Of a stretch of 64,000 nt of DNA, positions 44,042 to 55,149 are shown piece by piece. Both the position numbers and the translations under genes were made by a program. Under the pieces are notes generated by a model. That model did no database searches. It was not told where the DNA came from and worked only from the letters and a program-made list of their open reading frames with translations. The stretch is from positions 36,819,452 through 36,883,451 of the forward strand of contig JAPTYO010000002.1 of NCBI GenBank assembly GCA_036873135.1, read 5' to 3'. Every line of letters begins with the position of its first letter. Positions within the stretch are counted from its first letter, which is position 1. This stretch comes from Clarkia xantiana subsp. parviflora (lineage: Eukaryota > Streptophyta > Magnoliopsida > Myrtales > Onagraceae).

Positions 44042-44965
44042 AGAGAATCAGAAATAAAACAGACATTGGCCTCAAAAGTTTTTACCTCAGGTTGTCACTG
44101 CTAAAATAGCTAGTGTTGTGTCTTTGTTTTTATCTCGACTCGGATAATGCCGAAATGACATCACCCAAGTCTCGGGGGCCAGTGTTGGATCGTGATTTAT
44201 TAAATACGACCATACTAAGAGCATACCATTTTTGCGGCAACCTCTAACACACTGATGTTGGGACCCTCAGACAGCAAAGCCGACAACCCAGAAGTCGCCA
44301 AGGCGTCAAGTCGACAAGGTGCCAAGTCGTCAAGGCGGGACCGTCAAAGTTGTCATCGACTATCGTCAACACCAGGTGGCGACCTGCTTGTCACCTGCTT
44401 AGAAGAAAACCCTTCCTCCTAAGGAAGAAGAGGTGGCGACCTATTTTTCACCTGCTTAGAGGAAAACCCTTCCTCCTAAGGAAAAAGAGGTGGTGAATTG
44501 CTTATCACCTGCTTAGAAGAAAACCCTTCCAACAATGAGAGAAAGGCGGCCACCACCCTTGTCAACCAATGAAAAAAGGCTGCCACCGCCCTTGTAGGTT
44601 GGTTTGACACCCCTATAAATAATAAGCTCTCTATATTCATTCATGAAGATTTATGACTACCAGAATGCTATACTAACTTAAGCTTCGGAGTGGAATCAGG
44701 GGAACAACCATGCCTTTTCCAGGTCTCGCCAAGAGCAGTCTTTCCATGAAGAACAAGCTAACCCACAAAGCTTTCCAACTTCAAAGAGACGCCAAGGCGA
44801 GAACCAGAAGAGCCTCGCCAGGCTTAGTCGGACTTTTATGATCCAACAGGGTGTATATCCATCATTTTCCCCCGAGTCAAGCATTGGTTTTACCTTTACT
44901 TGGCTCTATTTATTTGAAGGATTTACACTCGATTGTATCTCGACCATTATTTTTACCCTTGTTTC
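44042..44965 (+). mobile_element. Element A tail, LTR-A and X fragment, unit 3
   Basis: LTR-A 44183-44848, then X fragment 44849-44965 (minus). Here the following Copia-1b LTR is not interrupted, so this copy shows the original arrangement. Confidence 0.85.
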
Positions 44966-45563
44966 TGTTAGATTACAGGGAGTAATCACTACAGAACCTT
45001 AAACATGGTATGTGCTAGTAATATCAATTACGCAGCGGAAAGTTTACACATACCTCAAGAGTACCGTAGTCCAAGATCCTTGCTCGATGGAGTTTGCGAT
45101 CCTCCGGTCGGAACCCGTAGAAGTCCTTGTGAAAGAAGCCCTACGCGGTATAAGCTCCACAGTAAAGCCTCTGATCGATTCTTGGCACAGGGACAGATCT
45201 CTGGAGAGTTTGCTCGAAAGCAATTTGGCACACCCTTGGTGAGTTGCTTGTTTTAGCTGAACCTAGTAGTTTGGAAGGAGGGTTTTTCTCTCTAAAACTC
45301 TCTTGTCAGGGAATTATGATTAACCCTAAATTTCCCTAACATCTCTTATATATAGGAGGAGTAAAGTGGACAAAAGTCCACTTTACCCCACCATAAACTT
45401 TCGGTCGGCCTATGTATTTGGGGATGTCCAATTTTGGGCCTCCCATGTCAATTGGGATTTGGGTCTAGACCAATTACCCTAATGTGACATTTACCAAAGT
45501 TCATTAGGTAAACTATGCATATTATGGGCTACCAATTACGGCGCCCATCACCATATGCTTACA
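44966..45563 (-). mobile_element. Copia-1b 3' LTR (598 bp, complete)
   Basis: TGTTAGATTACAGGG to CATATGCTTACA on plus; a diverged relative of the Copia-1 LTR. A minus-strand PPT (GAGTGGGAGC) abuts it at 45564, so the element body lay to the right. Confidence 0.85.
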
Positions 45564-46492
45564 GCTCCCACTCGTCGGAATGGGAGCGTGCCTGTTAATG
45601 TATTGTTGTCCAAATCCAAATCAACATTTCTCCCCTTTGATCTGCTCCATGCATCCGAATAGTTCATACGAGGTTTGCCGTGCAACCGGCGGATACGACG
45701 GGCATCATGCTACTCATCTGTTAGGAGTATTGTAGCGCCCACGGAACGTTGATTCCCTTTTCTCTAATCAACCTGTTATAAACAAAATTTATATATTGTA
45801 CCGCGCTGTATCCTAGGTCAACTAATAATTCTCCATTTGCCTAGTTTCCATATAGGAACACTTCTCCAAGGCATCCGTACAAGTATTCACAACATTCAAC
45901 TAATATCCAGCTGGTGGCCACCTAGTGAATACAAGAATCGGTGAATTACAGGTGAACTTGACCATCCCCATCGTGCAAACCCTTACTCAACCCAACCGGT
46001 TTCCAAGACATGGTCACTGAGCCATTTTGTTCATCACTACGCTCGTACGCCGGGAAGCGAGCATTGAGCCTGGTGTTAGGTATGAGTTCTGAGTCCATGA
46101 GGATACTTCGGGTGCCTCTTCATAAGGCTCCCGGGATCAATCACACGCTAAAGGTGAAGAAGTTTGCGTCCGTCAAAATCACAAGGATTCCTTCCTAGCA
46201 CAACCGAGTTGTGACCCCGTGGTCGGACGTGGCACGCGTAGTATGAAGCACGCGTTGATAGCATACCTAAACCTTTTGGGTTGAAAGGAAAGGGATATGT
46301 CAATAATGCTATCACAGATTCTCATATGGCCCTGAATGTGGTTAAATGACGAACGAAGTTCATCACGACGATATGCGAAACGAAGATCACGTCGAGTTAC
46401 TTTGAAACTAGATAATCATCTCGCTTAATCAGGTTTATCCCCCTGACTCTTAGCCCGTCTTTTTTGGTGGAGGCCTCCCTCCACCACAAGAC
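45564..46492 (-). other. Copia-1b 3' UTR, cut by Gyp-2
   Basis: Related to 6182-7092 of Copia-1, with about 190 bp of extra sequence near 45620-45850. No coding part was reached before Gyp-2 starts at 46493. Confidence 0.7.
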
Positions 46493-46820
46493 TGTTGGAT
46501 CACGGTGGAACTCCGGTATGATCTTTGACGGCGATCCTAGCTCCTTCGCTCCACGCAATCCTGCAAGAGGGGATAGACCGGGCGGTGACCCAGAATCCCT
46601 CTCCGATGCTTAAATGAGTATCTCGTACGGACTGGCAAGCAGTAATCTCAAGTAATGTGTTTTCAACGTAATTGATTTGAGGTGACCTCTTGCCCTTTTA
46701 TAGGCGAAGAGGTACCTCAGTTACCTGGTGAACCGTTGGGGGTGGTTAGCCCGTATCCCGCGTATCTCGGGTGTGATCCCGCCTATTTAGGCCATGATCT
46801 CGCTTATCTCGGCCACGCCC
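46493..46820 (-). mobile_element. Gyp-2 3' LTR, left part
   Basis: TGTTGGATCACGGTGG, the reverse complement of the Gyp-2 LTR end, holding TATA and leader arms in minus orientation (CCCTCTCCGATGCTTAAAT at about 46590). It is interrupted by Gyp-1 with target duplication CGCCC (46816-46820); the rest lies at 58818-59206. Together they give about 717 bp, matching the 716-bp copy in the MULE. Confidence 0.85.
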
Positions 46821-47678
46821 TGATGGATAAGTGTCCAATTCGGGTTCGTGTTTACATTTCGGGCCTCGTAAACGTGTCGAAAATTACATCTCGGTTTAAA
46901 AACACCTCCCACGGTATCAAAACGGTCTGGAAGCGCCTTTACGCGCGTCCGGACCGGACCTCCGGATTGCTCGCAATCCGGAGGTCCGGGTTGCGCGGCA
47001 ATCCGGACCTCGCCGAATTGCCCAAATCCGACGAGGTTCGGATTACCTTATGGGTATCGCGCGACTACCGTATCCGCGATTACCGTTGCGTGTAGAGAAG
47101 TCAAGTTCGCACATTACAAATATGGATGACGGTTACCGTATGATCTTGAACCGTCATCAAACCGCTTTAAAACCGGGTCCGGTCCCAAGAAAGCCTATAA
47201 AGAGGAGGTCTTGGCCACCCATTTTCACACATTCTCTCATTTGCCCAACTTTGGTATTTTGAGCTCTGACTTCTCTCTAGAAATTCTCTCTCTCTAGAAA
47301 TTACCTTTTTGCCACTATAGTGACTTAAGCATCGGAGAGGGCTCCGCTAGCACCAACCCCCCCCCCCCCTCTCCGTGCTAGCATTGGTCCTTAGTGCAGG
47401 ATCCGACGTTGGGACGCAACCGTACCGAGTCACATCCGTACCGAGTCGCATCCGTACCGGGGCACACCCGTACCGGGTCACATCCGTACCGGGTCACATC
47501 CGTACCGAGTCACATCCGTACCGAGTCACATCCGTACCGAGTCACAGCCAATCCGAGACACAATCCTCACCCGGGAGCAAGCCTGAACACTCGTCAGTGG
47601 CCCAACCTCCGACGGAAGGGTTACAGCCCGCACAACCACAGACGCATCCTCACGACTCTGTTCAATCCGGACGCAACA
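46821..47678 (+). mobile_element. Gyp-1 5' LTR (858 bp)
   Basis: TGATGGATAAGTGTCC to GGACGCAACA. It holds GC-rich inverted motifs (TCCGGATTGC / GCAATCCGGA near 46973), TATAAAGA at 47196-47203, leader arms at 47333-47382, and eight 16-bp repeats of CCGTACCGAGTCACAT (about 47419-47547). The 3' LTR lacks a 24-bp piece between direct repeats and reads TATAAATA. Confidence 0.9.
47333..47382 (+). other. Competing leader stems a-b-a'-b', Gyp-1 version
   Basis: a CGGAGAGGG (47333-47341), b GCTAGCAC (47346-47353), a' CCCTCTCCG (47367-47375), b' GTGCTAGC (47375-47382). a/a' pair perfectly over 9 bp, and b/b' perfectly over 8 bp. a' and b' share G47375. The loop has a C-run whose length differs between copies. 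Arm b contains the self-complementary GCTAGC. Present again at 58465-58516 in the 3' LTR. Confidence 0.65.
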
Positions 47679-47699
47679 TTGGCGCCGTCTGTGGGAATC
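47679..47699 (+). other. Gyp-1 primer-binding site
   Basis: TTGGCGCCGTCTGTGGGAAT directly after the LTR end CGCAACA, the same type as at 3922. Confidence 0.85.
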
Positions 47700-47728
47700 G
47701 AACAACAAGCTACCGTACAGCAGAGATC

Positions 47729-48760
47729 ATGACGAGTGATCACAACGCTCTCACTAAGGACAATCCGTCAAAAACCAGGAAGCGCTTTAGACGTCATAAA
47801 AGATCCATAATATCAACCGTGCCAGCAAGCAGTGTGCCTTCCGCACTACACGGTCCAAAATTTCCAGGCATCCACGTGATACATGGAGGCTTCGGGGCAG
47901 GAGGCGAAACATCGTATGGGAGAGAAATATACGCTTCCCTGATGATCCATGAGCCTAGGGGCAGTCAGCAAGGAGACTTTGTCCTAGAAGACGCCATCGG
48001 CTTTTCTTCGGAAGACAAGTCGCACATAACATTTCCACATAATGACGCCTTGGTCATAACCATGGCAATCGACGGCATGGACATCAAGCGCATCTTGGTT
48101 GATGGAGGAAGTTCACCCAACATCATCACGAAAGACGTCATCCTAGCTTTGGGAAGGAAGAAGGACGTCAACAAAATGAATTCACCCTTAGTGGGGTTCA
48201 TGGAAGATGCAAGTTACCCATTGGGGTCCATAACACTGCCAGTTATACTGGGAGAGGGCAACTCACGTCTCCAAATTGCAATACCATTTATGGTAGTGCA
48301 AAAGCTTGACGCATACAATGGTATCTTAGGATACGCAACCATGAATGCGTGGGGAATGGTTCCATCCACAGCTCATCAGAAGATCAAATTCCCAACTGCA
48401 TCCGGAATCGGTGAAGCCAAAGGAGATCAATTGTTGTCAAAAAATTGCTACAACGTGGCAATACAAAATAACGTCAAGCCTGATGACATGCCCATCATTG
48501 AGGATGATCCAAGAGAAGGCCGTGCCCGACCAGCCCCAGTTGAGGAGTTAAAACAAATAAAGATCGAAGAGCCAGACAGAATGGTCCAAATCGGAGCATC
48601 CCTGTCAGAAGATGAAGTGATAGAGATCACAGCACTCCTCAAAGAGTATAAAGAGCTATTCGCATGGTCGCCAAGTGATATGCCTGGAATCAGTGCAGAA
48701 GTTATTTCCCATAAGCTAAACATCAAGCCAGGAACTCGAGCAATAGCCCAGAAACTTTGA
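47729..48760 (+). pseudogene. pro: Gyp-1 Gag remnant and protease
   Basis: ATG at 47729, 50 bp after the LTR, reads MTSDHNALTKDN, like the start of the Gyp-4 Gag (MKSDHN). After about 40 basic residues (KTRKRFRRHKRS) it jumps to the pre-protease segment HVIHGGFGAGG, so the capsid and knuckle are deleted in frame. The protease follows: ITFPHNDALVITMAIDG, ILVDGGSSPNII (D125) and AYNGILGYATMNAWG. Then the linker to RT (KEYKELFAWSPSDMPGI). A TGA at 48758 stops it; the same frame continues into RT. An upstream in-frame extension through the LTR is not coding. Confidence 0.8.
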
Positions 48761-49610
48761 CCCCTCGGGGGCAACAAGAAACTGGCAATCAGAGAAGAGG
48801 TGGGAAAACTGCTTGACGCAGGATTCATCGAAGAATCAAGATACCAAACATGGGTTGCAAACCCGGTGTTGGTTCCTAAGTCAAGTGGCAAGCTAAGAAT
48901 GTGCATCGATTACAGAGATCTCAACAACGCATGCCCAAAGGATTCATATCCTCTCCCAAGAATTGACCAACTAGTCGATGCCACTGCCGGCCATGAATTA
49001 ATGTCTGTAATGGATGCATACTCAGGGTACAACCAAATCCCGATGTTCAAGGATGACGCGCCGCATACTGCATTCTATGCAGATAGCGAAATATACAACT
49101 ACACGGTGATGCCATTCGGCTTAATCAATGCGGGAGCGACATACCAACGAATGGTCAATACCATCTTCGGCGATCTAATCGGAACCAAAATGGAGGCCTA
49201 CGTGGACGACATGGTCGTAAAGTCAACCAAAAGGCGCAACCATGTTGACGACTTGCGAGCAATCTTCAAAAGAATGCGCGAATATCAAGTCCGCCTAAAT
49301 CCAACAAAATGCGCTTTCGGCGTACAATCAGGAAAAATCCTTGGATTCATGGTGAGCCAGAGGGGGATAGAAGCTAACCCAGAGAAAGTAAAGGCGATTG
49401 AAGAAATGGTGTCCCCAAGGAGACATAAGGAAGTCCAGCAACTAAATGGCCGCCTAGCTGCTTTAAACCGGTTCCTTGCCAGAATAGGCGACAAGGCACT
49501 CCCGTTCTTTGAAGTCTTGCGTGCAAACAAGAAGTTTGAATGGACACCAGCATGCGAAGAAGCCTTCCAGCAACTAAAGCAACACTTGCGCACATTGCCG
49601 GCATTACAAA
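48761..49610 (+). pseudogene. pol: Gyp-1 reverse transcriptase
   Basis: In frame with the protease after the stop. Motifs: KLLDAGFIEESRYQTWVANP, MCIDYRDLNNACPKDSYPLP, SVMDAYSGYNQI, the catalytic YVDD at 49199-49210 (EAYVDDMVVKS), and KCAFGVQSGKILGFMVSQRG. A one-base frameshift at about 49600 moves the next domain to another frame. All RT motifs look conserved. Confidence 0.85.
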
Positions 49611-50400
49611 ACCAATACCAGGAGAGCCCCTCTTCCTGTACATATCAGTGAGCAACACGGCTGTCAGCTCAGTCCTTGTCAAACAAAAGGGAACTACCCA
49701 GCTCCCAGTCTACTACGTGAGCAAGATACTTGCAAAGTATGAAATAAACTACATGCCAATCGAAAAATACCTGTACGCGCTAATAATAGCAGCAAGAAAG
49801 CTGAGGCCATACTTCCATGCACACGAAGTAACAGTCTTAATAGACCAACCCCTGAAGAACATCCTGTCAAAACCAAATATGTCAGGAAAGCTAACAAAGT
49901 GGTCGGTAGAGCTAAGTGAATTCCGCATTCACTTTGCCCCTCGAACGGCGATCAAGGGACAAGCATTGGCAGACTTCATTGCAGAATTCACCGGGATAAC
50001 TCCCGACCCAGATCCTCAAGTTGGACCTCAACAAATTGAAGAACACACCGAAGTATGGCAAATGTACACCGACGGATCTTCAAATCTAGGGGGGTCAGGT
50101 GCCGGATTCCTCCTAATTCCTCCCGATGGATCAAATCCATTGAAGTATGCTCTAAACTTAACATTTAGAGCAACAAACAACGAGGCGGAGTACGAAGCAT
50201 TGATAACTGGCTTAAGAATTGCAAAAGGTGTCGGAGTTAAACACCTACAAGTAAAGTGTGATTCGCAATTAGTTGTCAATCAAGTTAAAGGCGAATACGC
50301 GGCAAAGTCAGAAAATATGCAAAAGTACTTGGGGCAAGCAAAAGACCTCATCACAAGTTTCGATACCTTGACATCTCCGCGGTGCCTAGAGAAGAAAATC
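49604..50400 (+). pseudogene. pol: Gyp-1 RNase H plus second (archaeal-type) RNase H
   Basis: First RNase H: PGEPLFLYISVSNTAVSSVL, YYVSKILAKYEINY, MPIEKYLYALIIAARKL, probably degenerate as usual in this lineage. Then the connection LSEFRIHFAPRTAIKGQALA, then the second RNase H: MYTDGSSNLGGSGAG, NNEAEYEALITGL and VKCDSQLVVNQV. The last acidic block EADALSKFA is in the next frame after a shift near 50375. The D-E-D-D set is visible. Confidence 0.85.
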
Positions 50401-52429
50401 AAGAAGCTGACGCCTTGAGCAAATTCGCACAAGGCAATGAACAAGGCAAAGAAACACATTTCGTGGAAAACAGAATCTTGTCAGTAATTGACAAATTCGA
50501 AGTCTTGTGCATCAATCCAGAACCAGATTGGAGGACCCCAATATTGGCATACCTCAAAGACCACAAGCTCCCCGAAGATAAAGTCCAAGCCCAAAAAATC
50601 CAGAGACAAGCCGTCAATTATGCGTTGATAGATGATGAGCTTTACAAGAAAGGGTTTTCAACCCCATACCTAAGGTGCATCACCTTCAGGGAAGGCCAAA
50701 AAGTGTTAGAAGATTTACATAAAGGCCAAGCAGCCTGCCATGAAGGGGCGAGATCTTTAATACGCAAAACTTTGAGCTTGGGATACTATTGGCCAACCAT
50801 GAAGAACCAAGCTACACACTTGGTCACATAATGCGAATCATGCCAACTTTATTCAAGAAGCATCACGGCACCAGCCGCCGAGCTAAGCCCAATTGCAAGC
50901 TCCTGGCCATTCGCACAGTGGGGGATCGATCTGGTGGGTCCATTTCCAAAGTCAAAAGGCCAAACCAAATACATTGTCGTCGCAATCGATTACTTTTCAA
51001 AGTGGATCGAAGCAAAGGCATTGGCACTAACAACCGATGCACAGATAATGGATTTCATTCGAAATCACATCATCGCGCGATATGGAGTTCCAAAGGTCCT
51101 AATCAGCGACAACGGACCACAATTCAAAAGCTCAAGGCTTCAAACATTTTGCGAAAGACTCAACATTAACCACCGTTTCGCCTCAGTCCGCCATGCTCAA
51201 ACCAACGGACAAGTCGAAGCAGCCAACAAGACCGTCCTAGACGGTCTCAAGAAAAGAGTGCACGCATTAAAAGGAGGATGGGCAGAAGAACTTAGCAGTG
51301 TTCTGTGGGCGCTTCGAACAACTCCAAAGGAGTCAACTGGAGAAACACCATTCAGCCTTGTGTATAGGGATGGCAACGGGGCGGGTCGGGGCGGGTTTTG
51401 GCAGCCCCGGACCCGCCCCGCGGGTCGGCCTGGCTGACCCGGCCCCGACCAATTGGACCTTCCGGGTCGGGTCGGGTCAGCAATCCCGCGGGTCGACCCG
51501 CGGGGCCCCGACCCGCACCGTCATGTGAACAAATTTTTTTTTTTTTTTTCGCTTTTCAATATTAAATACAATTTTTTTTTGTCAAAATATTACATTATAT
51601 ATAAATTCAAAACATAAATCTAACACTAATCAAATATAAACAACAAACACATCAAATTCATTACAAATACAAATTCAAATCCAAACACCAAATTAACAAA
51701 TCCTAATAATCTAAATATACATATATTTGTAATTTGGTACATGTTATTTATATAGGTATATTAACCATATTATTTAGTAAATGTTAGATCATATTAACAT
51801 AAAAAAAAAAAGAAATTATATATATATGCATTTCGGGGCGGGTCTACGGGGCCCCGGGTCTCTAGACCCGGACCCGCCCCGACCCGAGTCCGACCCGACC
51901 CGGACCCGACCCGTGACCCGCGGGTCGGCGGGTCAAAACCGGGTCGGGGACCCGCGGGTCGGCGGGTCAAAACCGGGTCGGGGCCCCGCGGGTCGGCGGG
52001 GCCCCGAGACCCGTTGCCATCCCTACTTGTGTATGGAACGGAAGCAGTCGCCCCCATCGAAATTGCTGTCTCATCCTATTGCACAACCCATTTCAACACA
52101 CAAGCCAATGAAGTAGACATGCGTCTAGACTTAGACTTGGCTGAAGAAAAAAGGCGTAATCCGAACACAATTAGGCACGCATGCGTTTGATCACCGCAAG
52201 ATATTACAACAGGAAGGTGAAGGAAAGGCAATTCCATGTTGGAGAAATAGTCTGGAGAAGGAATGAATTCTCACATCTCGATCAAATCAACAAGATGTCT
52301 CCAAAATGGGAAGGCCCTAACAAGGTCGTATCCATTCCATACATCAACGCATATCGCCTTGAAGATGCAGATGGCAATGTCTCTACAAATACATTTAGTG
52401 GAGGACACTTGAAGAAATTCCACGGATAA
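50376..52429 (+). pseudogene. pol: Gyp-1 integrase, split by a MITE
   Basis: End of RNase H (PREENQEADALSKFAQG), then the HHCC finger (CHEGARSLIRKTLSLGYYW, then CESC after an in-frame TAA at 50829). Catalytic core from about 50920: GIDLVGPFPKSKGQ, ISDNGPQFKSS and NGQVEAANKTV, with the DDE triad present. The core's end (STGETPFSLVY) is interrupted at 51365 by the MITE. After it, GTEAVAPIEIAV continues, then a frameshift near 52170, and the C-terminal part (ITARYYNRKVKERQFHVGEI, VWRRNEF, KWEGPNKV, FSGGHLKKFHG) ends at 52429. Confidence 0.85.
51365..52025. mobile_element. hAT-like fold-back MITE (661 bp)
   Basis: TIRs TAGGGATGGCAACGGG and CCCGTTGCCATCCCTA. An exact 8-bp target duplication CTTGTGTA lies at 51357-51364 and 52026-52033. 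The subterminal arms (about 160-190 bp each) are CpG-rich GGGTCGGGTC / GACCCGACCC repeats that can fold on each other; the centre (51530-51830) is AT-rich. No transposase is present. TIR sequence and 8-bp duplication fit hAT. Confidence 0.85.
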
Positions 52430-55149
52430 AAGGATAATCTTCTATCACAAAAGGAGCTCTTGTATCAAGCCCTTTTGCTTTTATTTCCATAATGCATCTA
52501 CTCGTTTAAAAAGACCACTCCCTTATATAAAGTGGCATCTCTGTAATAATCTCACAAAACTAATGAAGTCGTTCTATCTTCGTAGGAACTCGACTGCTCT
52601 ATGTACGTTACTTGGAAACAAAACAAAGTAACTACAACAACCTACTCATATTGACGACTACATCGAAAGGCGTCATCATGGAATCAAAAAATTGGAAGTA
52701 CATGCTACACTACGATTACTACTCAGGAATTACGCCAAGTAGTAACCTATGCACAAAAATCTACTTCAACAATACAAGCTAAGCATTGTGTTCAAGGAAG
52801 GATCTATGGTATACAACACCAACATATCTGTTATCTACACCAACAAGGAGTTTATTTCTCCATTCATAACATAGGCGCCTATCTCTAGAAGATGCCAGCA
52901 ACACAAAGCCATCAAGCTATGTGCACAATCAACTTATATACCGCAATGACAACCTGCGGATTTATTATCAAAACGGCGACTATTCAGGGCGTCAGCTACA
53001 AGCAATGTCTCGGATTAACACCAAGACCTACTACAAAAATACCTTGGAATAACGCCAAGGCCTACTATAAAAATAGCATGTTGTGGTATCCTCTTTTTTA
53101 AAAACAAGCCCCATGTTCACTTCTAAAAAAGGACATGCTGTGACATCTCTGGTTAGAGGCAAATCCTCATGTTCATAGCCATTCCCTGGATTCAGAACAG
53201 GATGGGTATACGGGGCTATCACCCCTCAAGTGACGGAAGTTCTCTGTTTAGACAACGACCCCACTCTATAACAAGTGCGTATATCCGGTTCAGGGTGCAC
53301 TCTTTATGGCGAATGTCCTCTCTCTAGTCGGCATTCCCATATTACGAACGCCATCAGGGTTCGTTTTATACAGCAAAAGTTCTTTGTTTAGACAAAGACC
53401 CCACTCTATAACAAGTGCGTATATCCGGTTCAGGGTGCACTCTTTATGGCGAATGTCCTCTGTCTAGTCGGCATTCCCATATTACGAACGCCATCAGGGT
53501 TCGTTTTATACGGCAAAAGTCCTCTGGTTAAGATGACAATTCCGTACTACAAATTTTCAAACCGTGTTGCATGGTTCCTGGACGCAGAAAGCATGCATCA
53601 CAATTCATATTCTCAAAAAAGTGTTACATGGTCCCTGGACGCAGGAATCATGTATCACAAATATTTTTTCAAACATTTTACCAAAAAAATTTTGCCAAAA
53701 TTTTTATCAAATATCTTATGTATCAAACTCCTTTCCAAAAAAATTTATCAACACGGTTTTTTGGATGTATCACATTCAATGCCAAAATATTTTCTCAAAT
53801 ATTTTATCAACAAGCTTTTTAGGGTTCACAAAATGCTTCTTCAAAGACAAAAATGTTTTTACGTATGCTTCCCCAACGCGGGTTGATACACGCTGGCAGG
53901 TGCACTCCCTGTTTAAAACTCATAAAATTTACAAGTCGAGTCTTGTACAACGTCGCCTTAGAGTGGAACTAAGAGACGGTATAAACTAGTATCTTGCTTA
54001 GCCAAGATAACTCCTCTCAAATAATACTCTTACGTATGCTTCCCCAACGCGGGTTGATACACACTGGCAGGTGCGCTCCCTGTTTAAAACTCATAAAATT
54101 TACAAGTCGAGTCTTGTACAACGTCGCCTTAGAGTGGAACTAAGAGACGGTATAAACTAGTATCTTACTTAACCAAGATAACACTTTTCAGGAAAGAAGG
54201 GCAATATGCATAATGCTTCAGGCAGGCAATCAGGAGAACATATCAACTTATCAATCAGGAAGTGGCTATCGGTCACGACCGCAGGGACTATGTCTACGTT
54301 ACTAGTCATCCGCATTCAATAAACACAGTAAGTGATAACGGTATGAAATATTACTAACAAGTTATCATGCAAACTACTATGTATAAAGCAGGTCCAAACG
54401 ACGTAGTTCAAAGCGAACAAGTCGTAAGCAACAGCTAAGGAACAACTACAACAAGTCTTCAAGCATAGAAGCCGGGGGGCAAACAGACTCAGAAATGAGT
54501 TCAACATATCCAAAAGATGGCACGGATTAAAAAATGCCATCATCTCTAACAGGACTCGGCGGAACAAGCAGAAGTTGCCGCCGTTTTCTCCAAACAAAAT
54601 CTACAATGCGCAAGTCGCAACATCCTATGCTCTACCCATCTCGCCATGCCTTGGAGTCTAGCCAAGAGGGGCAATCATAGCACTTAACAATGTCCAGGTG
54701 ACGAAATGTCATGCAAGCAAAAGCATGAACAAAGAATTATCAACAAACACTTACCTCAGTAGGAGTAACACTCCTCCTTAGGCCGGTCCCTCGACCGGGG
54801 GCAGAAGACGCCACTACACAACCCTCAACTCTATTTCTCTTATCACAAGAAAGAGTTAGCACGGTCATGCTCAGCATAAAGAACCAAGAATCGCTCGAGG
54901 AACACGCCCCTGCGTCGGATCTTTCGAGAATTATGCTAAAAACAGAAACTGCAGCCGGCGATAACAGGGAAAATCAACAAGATCTAATATCTTGGAAAGT
55001 GCTATCAACAATACAGTCAGTGCGCAAGCACGCACCAACACTTATTCAAGCACTTATGCAACAGACGCTCCATGTGAGAACAATCACAAACGTACAAGAC
55101 TTATTAAGTCTTCGTGCAGCAAGTAACAAGCATCGCGCAAGGGGGGCAA
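52430..55149 (+). other. Gyp-1 3' UTR, first part, with local duplications
   Basis: Non-coding. A 140-bp direct duplication at about 53238-53521 (CCACTCTATAACAAGTGCG at 53261 and 53401). A repeat of about 62 bp near 53564-53660 (ATGGTTCCTGGACGCAG / ATGGTCCCTGGACGCAG). A 171-bp duplication at about 53861-54190 (ACGTATGCTTCCCCAACGCG). 52830-54000 matches the fragments at 35976 and 41572. No protein was recognised. Confidence 0.6.

Larger units (their letters stand above)
31163..45083. repeat. 5.6-kb tandem segment, about 2.5 copies
   Basis: Unit 1 31163-36699 (5537 bp), unit 2 36700-42295 (5596 bp), unit 3 42296-45083 (partial). Copies are nearly identical; units 2 and 3 share small features (for example GTGATTTATTAAA and GGTGAATTGC) that differ in unit 1, which also lacks about 58 bp in the 91-bp array. 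Each unit joins segment P (Copia-1 LTR to Copia-1b LTR) to segment Q (Gyp-4 gag, its LTR, Gyp-1-type 3' UTR). Unit 3 has only P and then runs into the complete Copia-1b LTR, so the order is P-Q-P-Q-P. Confidence 0.9.

Noticed and set aside
31163..45083. Assembly artefact as the full explanation of the tandem units
   Set aside because: Unit 1 differs from units 2 and 3 in length and in several bases, and units 2 and 3 differ at single positions, so they are not mere copies of one contig. Long reads would still be needed to fix copy number.
47375..47728. N-terminal extension of the Gyp-1 protease frame into the LTR
   Set aside because: It reads through the 16-bp repeats and PBS upstream of the likely ATG at 47729. 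An LTR-initiated transcript might include it, but the PBS boundary and the MTSDHN start argue for 47729.
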